A stretch of DNA of 64,000 bases from Lunatimonas salinarum (GTDB lineage: Bacteria; Bacteroidota; Bacteroidia; Cytophagales; Cyclobacteriaceae), in NCBI RefSeq assembly GCF_017811155.1, contig NZ_JACVCV010000002.1, positions 186,001 to 250,000 on the forward strand. The letters are read 5' to 3'. Shown one piece after another: positions 57,507 to 64,000 of this stretch (position 1 is its first letter; each line of letters begins with the position of its first letter). The translations under genes and the position numbers were made by a program. The notes under the pieces are model-generated. The model was not told the DNA's origin, ran no database searches, and worked only from the letters and a program-made list of their open reading frames with translations.

Positions 57507-57950
57507 TTACTCGGCTACTACGTTAAATTTAACCGACGTTTTTACTTCTCGGTGCAAGTCAATTTCTGCTTCAAATTCACCGGCTGTGGCAACAGTTTGA
57601 CTGATAGCTATTTTCTTCCTATCTACATCAATGCCTTTTTCCGCCAACGCATCTGAAATTTGCAGTGTAGTTACTTTACCAAAAATCTTACCGGATTCTC
57701 CAATTTTAGCCTTGATTTCAAGTACCGTCTGCTCGATTTTAGCAGCGAGGTTTTCGGCTTCGGTTTTGATTTTCTCCGCTTTGTGGGCGGCTTGCTTGAT
57801 ATTCTCTTCGAGAATACGCTTATTTGAAGGCGTGGCCAATACGGCGAACCCCTGAGGAATCAGGTAATTTCGTCCATAACCTGGCTTCACATCCACCAAG
57901 TCATTTTTATACCCAAGCCCTTTTATATCTGTTTTTAATATTACGTTCAT
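57507..57950 (-). CDS. rplI: 50S ribosomal protein L9
   Basis: L9 of 147 residues. The N-terminal domain reads MNVILKTDIKGLGYKNDLVDVKPGYGRNYLIPQGFA, the family signature, followed by the long connecting helix and the C-terminal domain. Last gene of the rpsF-rpsR-rplI operon. Confidence 0.98.
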   Translation of the reverse strand: MNVILKTDIKGLGYKNDLVDVKPGYGRNYLIPQGFAVLATPSNKRILEENIKQAAHKAEKIKTEAENLAAKIEQTVLEIKAKIGESGKIFGKVTTLQISDALAEKGIDVDRKKIAISQTVATAGEFEAEIDLHREVKTSVKFNVVAE

Positions 57951-57986
57951 CTTTTTTCAAATTTGATAGAAATGGAACTTCGGATA

Positions 57987-58238
57987 TTACTTCAGCCCGT
58001 CGGTAACGTAAGGCAAAAGCGCCAATAATCTGGCCTTTTTAATCGCATTGGCTACCTTTCGCTGATATTTGGCAGAATTTCCTGTCAATCGTCTAGGAAG
58101 AATCTTTCCTTGCTCATTTACAAATTTCAACAAGAAGTTGGGATCTTTGTAATCAATGTACTTGATGCCAAGCTTCTTAAATCTGCAGTATTTTTTCTTT
58201 ACCTGCTCTCTGTTTATGGGTTCGTTTCTAAGTGTCAT
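57987..58238 (-). CDS. rpsR: 30S ribosomal protein S18
   Basis: S18 of 83 residues with [39 protein letters not shown], the conserved core of the family. The ATG overlaps the rpsF stop by 4 bases. It lies 36 bp before rplI. Confidence 0.98.
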   Translation of the reverse strand: MTLRNEPINREQVKKKYCRFKKLGIKYIDYKDPNFLLKFVNEQGKILPRRLTGNSAKYQRKVANAIKKARLLALLPYVTDGLK

Positions 58239-58606
58239 TTGGCAGCTTCCTCCCTAGCTTCAGTTTTTTTATTGAACTCTCCTTTTCTTCTTCTTTCCGC
58301 ATAAGCAATAGAATGCTTATCCAATACCGTAGTGAGGAAACGCAAGATTTTCTCATCCCTACGGTACTCGATCTCCAATTTCTTGATCAGCGAAGGATCT
58401 GCCTTGAACTCTACCAACACATAGAATCCGGTACTCTTTTTCTGGATTGGATAGGCCATTTTTTTCAGCCCCCAATTCTCCACATTGATAATATCTGCCC
58501 CCTCATCTTTTAACAAGTTTACAAACTTGTCTACGGTATCCTTCATCTGAACATCAGACAAAACGGGAGTAAGTATGAATACCGTCTCGTAATTTTTTTG
58601 GAACAT
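58235..58606 (-). CDS. rpsF: 30S ribosomal protein S6
   Basis: S6 of 123 residues: [24 protein letters not shown] at the start, [23 protein letters not shown] in the middle, and a charged C-terminal tail of about 25 residues. First gene of the rpsF-rpsR-rplI operon, with a recognisable promoter upstream. Confidence 0.98.
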   Translation of the reverse strand: MFQKNYETVFILTPVLSDVQMKDTVDKFVNLLKDEGADIINVENWGLKKMAYPIQKKSTGFYVLVEFKADPSLIKKLEIEYRRDEKILRFLTTVLDKHSIAYAERRRKGEFNKKTEAREEAAK

Positions 58607-58644
58607 TTTTCTTTTGTTAAATGTGTGATATTTAAATCAGTCGG

Positions 58645-58676
58645 CAAAATTAACTGAATCTAACAGAAATACCAAT
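58645..58676 (-). promoter_or_regulatory. Promoter of the rpsF-rpsR-rplI operon
   Basis: On the minus strand the -7 box TAATTTTG (58652 down to 58645) fits TAnnTTTG exactly and ATTG (58676 to 58673) stands 20 bp upstream, the same spacing as for the helicase promoter. The -7 box ends 38 bases before the rpsF ATG. Confidence 0.65.
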
Positions 58677-58688
58677 ATTCGTCACGTA

Positions 58689-59603
58689 TTATTTGACTTC
58701 AAAGCTTTGAAAGCCAATTTCAACCCCGTCTGCAAACAATCGGATCTGATGCCTTCCTTTTGCATAGTCTGAACCCTTTTCGTAAAAATAAGTCAGCCGC
58801 TGCTGCGTATTGTCAAACAATATATCCTGGCGCACCGTGTAAAACTCCTCTCTCCCATCGATGGTAAACGTCCCGGAGCCTTTGGCCACATCAAAAATGA
58901 CTTGGCTATTGGGAGAGAGAATCTGAAGGTAGATATCTTTCGTGCCCAAGGGTGCCAGTTCATTATCTGCCAGTGTAAAAGTGATTTTCAACTTTTCCAG
59001 CTGCCGGTTTCTGAATTCGCCTTCCCGTTCCCGTCCCCGTGAATTGACAGCTGCTATGACTATATTCTCGGCGCGAAGCCTTCCAGCCAAGGTGACCTTC
59101 TCCTCCAACTCTTGGGTTTTGATGTTCAGTTTGACTACTTCGTCTTCTATCTCGGCATTGGTGGATTTGAGGTCACTATTCTCGGAAAAGAGTTGCTCAT
59201 TTAATCGCTTAAGCTCAGCAATATCGTTGTCTTTGGCTACAATGACCCTCCTATATCGGTCTATTTCCCTATTCAGGAGCGCAATTTCCTCCAGTGTTCT
59301 TTCCCGCTCCTCACCCCTAGCCTGCAGCAACTGATCTTTGATTAAGAGCAACGAATCAATATTACCGCCAAGCCGCTCAATTTCCTGTATTCGCAAATCA
59401 AGCTGATAGGTAATGGAATCAAGACGCAAATTAAGGTCGGTATTTTCTTCTGAAAGCAAAAGTATCTCCTCGGTCTTTTGACGCTTTTCCTTGTGGTCTG
59501 CAAAAAGCCGAATACCACTCAATACCACCAGGATGACCAAAACAATGATTAAAACATTCTTTCCTTTCTCTTGATTTGAGGATTTCTTTCCGGATTCTTC
59601 CAT
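58689..59603 (-). CDS. Membrane-anchored coiled-coil protein, unknown function
   Basis: A 304-residue protein from the ATG at 59603. It has one N-terminal membrane segment (VLIIVLVILVVLSGIRLFA, about 17-35), a long coiled coil (about 45-180, rich in Glu, Leu and Asn, e.g. RLNEQLFSENSDLKSTNAEIEDEVVKL) and a beta-rich C-terminal domain (LKITFTLADNELAPLGTKDIYLQIL on). The upstream start at 59639 would fall inside the -7 promoter box, so 59603 is preferred. A scaffold or sensor in the envelope is likely. Confidence 0.85.
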   Translation of the reverse strand: MEESGKKSSNQEKGKNVLIIVLVILVVLSGIRLFADHKEKRQKTEEILLLSEENTDLNLRLDSITYQLDLRIQEIERLGGNIDSLLLIKDQLLQARGEERERTLEEIALLNREIDRYRRVIVAKDNDIAELKRLNEQLFSENSDLKSTNAEIEDEVVKLNIKTQELEEKVTLAGRLRAENIVIAAVNSRGREREGEFRNRQLEKLKITFTLADNELAPLGTKDIYLQILSPNSQVIFDVAKGSGTFTIDGREEFYTVRQDILFDNTQQRLTYFYEKGSDYAKGRHQIRLFADGVEIGFQSFEVK

Positions 59604-59628
59604 CGTCAATAGGGTAATTTTTTTATTA

Positions 59629-59657
59629 CAAATGTACAAGCCTGGCGATCGTTCAAA
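59629..59657 (-). promoter_or_regulatory. Promoter of the coiled-coil protein gene
   Basis: On the minus strand the -7 box TACATTTG (59636 down to 59629) fits TAnnTTTG exactly, with TTTG (59657 to 59654) 17 bp upstream. It lies 25 bases before the ATG at 59603. Confidence 0.6.
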
Positions 59658-59931
59658 CGTAACAGCTTGTTTAAAGATTCACATTGAACCGGATACCTCT
59701 GCAATTATCAAACCAAATTAACCAAACCTCCTGAATATACCAACACCGTTCAATAAAACCCGACGCAAAGCCGTTGACTGTTTGCTCATCGGCAAATCGT
59801 AGGCATCTGTTTATTAACTCGTTTCAGCTCAAAAAGCCGCTGCCGAAGCAACCACAAGCGTTACAATTGATTCAAATGCCTTGACTAGTTAAAAGATTAA
59901 GTGGCGATCAGGCCCCTTGAAGCATTTGTGA

Positions 59932-61671
59932 TCAAAACAAATAAGCTATCCTCACATGAGCAACGATATTCTTGCGGTCATCACCTTTTTGCAGCCTGTA
60001 TAGAGTAGCATCCGGATCTCTCTCAAGCACCCAATAATAATTGAGTGTATTTACATACTGAAACCTGGACGAAATCAGCAGGTTGCCCACTTTTCGGTCC
60101 AATACAAAAGAGGGCACCAAATCCACCCAATAGCGGTCCCAACCGTTAATGTGCTCAAAATGCAAGTAAAAGGCGTCGTTATTATTTACAATACGCTCAA
60201 ACTGCAGCCCTATTTTATCCATTTCCCGCACCCAACTTACCTCCAAAAAAAGTGAGTTACTGCCGGATCCGTGTCCGTAACCCAAAGTCTGCCCTCTATG
60301 CGTATATCCGTGACGGACATGATCGTGCGTATACCATGTTTTGCTTTCACGAATTGCCTTACGCACGGTCTGACCTGTTTGGGTCTGCTCAAAGTTCAAC
60401 TGTATAAACTCATCCGCTTTCTTCAATCGAATCAACTTGTTAAAACCAACGGTAAACGCTCTGTACAGATCCGGGTTAACCACCACCTCTCTCATCGTTT
60501 TACTGTTGCCATTGGTGCCATACTCTCCATAAATCTCAAAAGACCCCTTTGTGGATAGCCACCTAAAAAACCCGGCACTCTGCTGCTGCCTTTTCGCAAT
60601 CACTGGATCATCCATGCCTGCAAAACGCTTTCTGCCATTAAAGATGGGAAGGTAATCGCCTAACCCATCCAGCTCGTTGGTGTAAACCTGAGAGGTGCTG
60701 CTATACCCCAAATATAACCCTGGAATCACTTTAGGCTGAAAAGAAACGACCATGCCAGCCAAATACCTCGAATCTTCGTCTCTTTTTGGATAGTAAAGAG
60801 GTGTTCTAGCCACCTCCATAGTCGAATTGGGCGGAAGGTATCCTGAGTTTTGCAAGCTACCAGCTATTAATTGGCCCTCAAAGCTACCCCACTTGGTGGC
60901 AATTGGTTTGGCCGTATTGACCGTAACATGCAAAAAGCCGGGCGCATTGTTACTCATCATGATGGAATTCCGATAACCGGGCCCCCACCATAAATATTCA
61001 TTCGAAACACCAAGTGAAAGCCCATTTTGAAAGGTATACCGGAGACTACTGTTGCCAAGTAACAGGTGGGTATGGCTTTCTTCACCAAATCGCTCTGGGC
61101 GATCTATACGGTTCAAAAACTCGTAATAGTCCCTCCAATTGGTACTAACCGTACTGGGCATGCCCCTGAACTCCTTGTTTTGCGCAAAATGAACTTCCGG
61201 TTGGATTTGCAGACTAATCTTGCCGTATCGGGCTATAACCCCGCCAGTTACCAATAACTGGCTTCCTCGATTGGGAATCATGGCTCCATTGTTCTGGCCA
61301 AATGGGTAATTAGAGTTTAGCTGGTAGTGCGCCTGAACAGGCAGTTTGGTTACCGAAAACACATTCTCTAACTCATTGAAAGTGAACATGGCCGCTATTT
61401 GTTCCTCCAGGTTAGTGGTCTCCGCTACGGGTAATGAGTTTAGTAGCATAGGCCTCAGCATAAACGACCTATCCATTGGGAAATTTCCCTGAATCTGCTG
61501 CCTGCGCAGGTATTCCTCCACTATTGGAGTAGCTAAAGGCAGTGATTGCGCATAAACAGGAAAGAGAGATATCACTGCCAAAAAAGCAGTCAATACAGTC
61601 ACCCGAAAGATGTTTGATTTCGGCTGTGCAAGCGCTTGCTCCGGTTTTGGCTTATGATGTTTGGTATGCAT
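59932..61671 (-). CDS. Capsule assembly Wzi-family protein
   Basis: A 579-residue outer-membrane beta-barrel of the Wzi family, which holds capsule or exopolysaccharide at the cell surface. After a signal peptide (about 20-42, AVISLFPVYAQS) come the family landmarks YLRRQQIQG, GQNNGAMIPNRGSQLLVTGGV, LQIQPEVHFAQNKEF and SNEYLWWGPGYRNSIMMSNNAPGFLHVTVNT. It follows its paralogue after 30 bp on the same strand, so the pair is probably one transcript. Confidence 0.9.
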   Translation of the reverse strand: MHTKHHKPKPEQALAQPKSNIFRVTVLTAFLAVISLFPVYAQSLPLATPIVEEYLRRQQIQGNFPMDRSFMLRPMLLNSLPVAETTNLEEQIAAMFTFNELENVFSVTKLPVQAHYQLNSNYPFGQNNGAMIPNRGSQLLVTGGVIARYGKISLQIQPEVHFAQNKEFRGMPSTVSTNWRDYYEFLNRIDRPERFGEESHTHLLLGNSSLRYTFQNGLSLGVSNEYLWWGPGYRNSIMMSNNAPGFLHVTVNTAKPIATKWGSFEGQLIAGSLQNSGYLPPNSTMEVARTPLYYPKRDEDSRYLAGMVVSFQPKVIPGLYLGYSSTSQVYTNELDGLGDYLPIFNGRKRFAGMDDPVIAKRQQQSAGFFRWLSTKGSFEIYGEYGTNGNSKTMREVVVNPDLYRAFTVGFNKLIRLKKADEFIQLNFEQTQTGQTVRKAIRESKTWYTHDHVRHGYTHRGQTLGYGHGSGSNSLFLEVSWVREMDKIGLQFERIVNNNDAFYLHFEHINGWDRYWVDLVPSFVLDRKVGNLLISSRFQYVNTLNYYWVLERDPDATLYRLQKGDDRKNIVAHVRIAYLF

Positions 61672-61701
61672 TTTACAGGCTGTTTTTTGGAATTGCTTGG
61701 C

Positions 61702-63375
61702 TTAAAAAGGATAAATAAATGACACGTTTCCCTGAAAGTTAAAAACATCCTTCCCAAGCGGATCAATCATACCCTCCGTTTGTTCAACACCCCATTGGTA
61801 ATTGAAAGAATGGACAAAATTCAATTTAACACCAACCAGAAAGTCATTGAACCTCCATTCACCAAAAGGCGATAGCGCTAAATCAACCCACCGCTGTTCG
61901 TCGGTATAATCGTTGAATCGCTGAACAAATATATCCTGATGCCGATTAAGCCGATCCAAGCGAATACCTAAGCGGTTGATCCGCTTTACCCAAGCTGCCT
62001 CCAAGGTTTGCATATTACTGGAAGGGCCCAGCCCTGTGGCCAACATTTGTCCTCTGTGGGTAAATCCATTGGCCGCCCGAATATGCCCCCCCCAATTGGC
62101 ACCTCCAACAAAACCATCGTACCTGGCCAAAATATTGATGGACTCCTGCTGCTGAAACATCTCAAACCTTACCTGAATTTGGGAATCTTCCACCAAGTCA
62201 AACAGTTTGGAAAATCCGATAATATATGCCCTAGCATGTTCCGGATTCAACCACATGCCCCTCCAAGTAGCTTCATGATCTCTTCGTCCGAATTCAAAGT
62301 ACACTTCGGTTTTGGCCTCGGGAACTACCCAACGGACAAATACCGTAGCCTGTTGATCCCTGCCATCTGAGTCAATATCCAGTCCGGCAACGGTCTTTTG
62401 AAAGGGAGTAAAGATAGGGAAATACTCACCTAATCCGGTGCCCCGATACGATTCATAGTGCTGAAAGGTCCTGGCCAAGCCAACCGACAGCCCAGAGACC
62501 CATTTCGGTTGGTAAGTAAGGATCATGGCATTCAGGTACCGCTTTTCTCTACGGTATCGTGCAAAACTGGAAATCAGGTTCTCAAATTCCGCACCCTTTA
62601 AGTATCCTGCTATGATCTGCCCCTCAAAGGATCCCAAAAAGGTTTTAGCTGGCCTTCTCGTTCTAAGCGTGAAATGCTCAAACCCGAAGGCATTGTTCGA
62701 AAAAGTGAGCGCATTGAACTGACCTGGCCCCCACCATAAATTCTCGGTAGATAACCCGGCAGAAAAGGCACCGATGTTCAGCATTACGTTACTTTGCCCC
62801 GGCGATATTCGCCCATAGGGCGTATCCCCAAATCGCTCCAAAAACTCTGTATGCCTACTCTTTGCAAATCCCGGATCGTAGCCCTTATTTTGGGCCCAAA
62901 TTACTTCCGGCTGTAGCTGTATGCTCAATGGCCCCAATTCTCCGTAAACACCAACACTGGAAAACGTCTGAAAACCCCGATTGGGAATCATAGGACCGGT
63001 CTGAGGATAGGGAAACTTGGAGTTCCACTCGGAATAATTCATAAAGGGCAATAATTCCACCCTCCCTTCATCTCCCAGAAACCTGCGCCTTTTGGAGGTT
63101 TCTGTAGTGGAACCACTTTTCCCAAAATCGATTAGCTCATAGCTATGGCTTATGCCTGCGATATTTCGGGGACTGAGAGGCCTGATCATTAGGGAAGTCA
63201 CCGAATCGATCTCTCCATTTAGCTGTAGCCTTCTTAAATAGTCATCAAGTAACGGATACCCCGCAGGTATGGATTGTCCAAACCCAGAAAATGCGGCAAA
63301 TACACCAAATAAGCCCAAAAGCATCGTCTTCAGCACGCCTGCGCCTCTCCACTCAATCGGTAAATAAACCCCCAT
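61702..63375 (-). CDS. Capsule assembly Wzi-family protein (tandem paralogue)
   Basis: A 557-residue paralogue of the next gene with the same plan: signal peptide (LLGLFGVFAAFSGFGQ), YLRRLQLNGE, PQTGPMIPNRGFQTFSSVGVYGELG, QLQPEVIWAQNKGYD and STENLWWGPGQFNALTFSNNAFGFEHFTLRT. An internal start at 63324 would give a shorter, more usual signal peptide. Two Wzi-like proteins side by side may serve different polymers. A -7-like box lies 118 bp upstream. Confidence 0.9.
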   Translation of the reverse strand: MGVYLPIEWRGAGVLKTMLLGLFGVFAAFSGFGQSIPAGYPLLDDYLRRLQLNGEIDSVTSLMIRPLSPRNIAGISHSYELIDFGKSGSTTETSKRRRFLGDEGRVELLPFMNYSEWNSKFPYPQTGPMIPNRGFQTFSSVGVYGELGPLSIQLQPEVIWAQNKGYDPGFAKSRHTEFLERFGDTPYGRISPGQSNVMLNIGAFSAGLSTENLWWGPGQFNALTFSNNAFGFEHFTLRTRRPAKTFLGSFEGQIIAGYLKGAEFENLISSFARYRREKRYLNAMILTYQPKWVSGLSVGLARTFQHYESYRGTGLGEYFPIFTPFQKTVAGLDIDSDGRDQQATVFVRWVVPEAKTEVYFEFGRRDHEATWRGMWLNPEHARAYIIGFSKLFDLVEDSQIQVRFEMFQQQESINILARYDGFVGGANWGGHIRAANGFTHRGQMLATGLGPSSNMQTLEAAWVKRINRLGIRLDRLNRHQDIFVQRFNDYTDEQRWVDLALSPFGEWRFNDFLVGVKLNFVHSFNYQWGVEQTEGMIDPLGKDVFNFQGNVSFIYPF

Positions 63376-63492
63376 GCGCTCTATCTAATTGGTGTACGTC
63401 GATTAGACCGGATTCCCCTTGCAGAAAAGCAACGGCGAATATGGAATAAACCAGTCCCTTACACACATCTTTACGATCTACATTTAATAATC

Positions 63493-63500
63493 CAAAATTA
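63493..63500 (-). promoter_or_regulatory. -7-like box upstream of the Wzi pair
   Basis: TAATTTTG on the minus strand (63500 down to 63493) fits TAnnTTTG, but no -33 element stands at proper spacing. Weak call. Confidence 0.35.
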
Positions 63501-63579
63501 GAAAATACAACGCAATATTTCACCACGCTCAACGCTTTTTCAGCAATTGGATCCAAGGGATCGATAGCGCTCTTGGATG

Positions 63580-64000
63580 CTACCTTGGATAATAGAGAAC
63601 CAAGTCTTCCCGGTTTAAGCCCTTTTTGAAAAAAAGCACCCCACATTCAAAAAAATCCATTGTCAACGTGACGCCCGAAAAACATTTGATCTTCCTCCAT
63701 GCCCTGTTCATTTCCGGAGACCAATGGATATCTCCAATAACCAAAATAGACTCCTCGTGCAATAATGGCCACACAGCCCTAGCATACCGAAGAGTGGCCT
63801 CGTACGTGTGGTTAGCATCGAGCAAACAAAAGTCAACAAATGACAACGATCTTAACGCCTTCGGAAACGTTACATCAGCATTGCCTGGTACTAGGGTAAC
63901 ATTTGGATAAGGACCCACGCTCCTGCGGGCGACGGCGACTAGGGCATTGGAGGCTTCAAAGCTGAATAGATGGCCCAAGGTAACCTCGGCGAGGTATGCC
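63580..64000 (-). CDS. Class I SAM-dependent methyltransferase (5' truncated at the window edge)
   Basis: The frame is open to the edge (AYLAEVTLGHLFSFEASNALVAVARRS), so the TTG at 63978 is internal and the gene begins beyond the window. The visible 139 residues fit the Methyltransf_24 type: SFEASN after motif I, VTLVPGNAD, LDANHTYEATLRYARAVWPLLHEESILVIGDIHWS and a C-terminal strand pair. The acceptor is unknown. Confidence 0.85.
   Translation of the reverse strand, partial: AYLAEVTLGHLFSFEASNALVAVARRSVGPYPNVTLVPGNADVTFPKALRSLSFVDFCLLDANHTYEATLRYARAVWPLLHEESILVIGDIHWSPEMNRAWRKIKCFSGVTLTMDFFECGVLFFKKGLNREDLVLYYPR

Noticed and set aside
63353-63646. Minus-strand frame between the Wzi gene and the methyltransferase
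   Set aside because: It overlaps the methyltransferase 3' end in another frame, starts inside it and has low-complexity content; a chance frame is more likely than a gene.

Overview
The window looks like a chromosomal segment from a Bacteroidota member, most likely Cytophagales close to the Cyclobacteriaceae. This is inferred from gene content, not measured: a SusC/SusD pair, a GSCFA protein, DUF1501 and PSD1-type secreted proteins, the Bacteroidota order of the SUF genes, and TAnnTTTG-type -7 promoter boxes instead of sigma-70 boxes. I see no rRNA, tRNA, CRISPR array or insertion sequence.

Region 1 (1-9.5 kb, mostly + strand) is housekeeping. It holds the 3' part of sufB followed by sufC, sufD, sufS, sufE, a DUF59 (MIP18-like) Fe-S assembly gene and a bacilliredoxin, then citrate synthase and a DEAD-box RNA helicase. 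Strong hairpin terminators separate the units.

Region 2 (9-16 kb, - strand) holds a small secreted protein, a lipoprotein serpin with an inhibitory-type hinge, a secreted alpha/beta-hydrolase, and a tight four-gene biosynthetic operon. That operon encodes a UbiA prenyltransferase, a type III polyketide synthase, a methyltransferase and an FAD oxidoreductase, each junction an ATGA overlap. It is predicted to make a membrane (prenylated) phenol or quinone lipid.

Region 3 (16-47 kb, - strand) is a glycan-utilisation locus in two units around a LacI-family regulator gene. Unit A (36.7 to 16.1 kb) is a ten-gene run: SusC, SusD, a large unrecognised secreted protein, a PhyH dioxygenase, a GH2 glycosidase, a protein with a flavinylation-like motif, an exported FAD oxidoreductase, a sodium:solute symporter, a cytoplasmic FAD oxidoreductase paralogue and a discoidin/GH9-like protein. 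Unit B (47.1 to 39.5 kb) has a cytochrome c/DUF1549/LamG/DUF1553 lipoprotein, a Tat-exported DUF1501 protein and a paralogue of the large protein of unit A. The same LacI-type palindrome lies upstream of both units, so they are probably one regulon. A decayed copy of the cytochrome/PSD1 gene lies between unit A and the regulator gene. The combination suggests import plus oxidative processing of a glycan, with redox steps in more than one compartment.

Region 4 (47-64 kb) returns to core functions: a TolB-like lipoprotein, a solute-binding-like protein, class II fructose-bisphosphate aldolase, 6-phosphofructokinase with methylglyoxal synthase, PriA, a GSCFA protein, the rpsF-rpsR-rplI operon, a membrane-anchored coiled-coil protein, two tandem Wzi-type capsule assembly proteins and a truncated SAM methyltransferase at the right edge.
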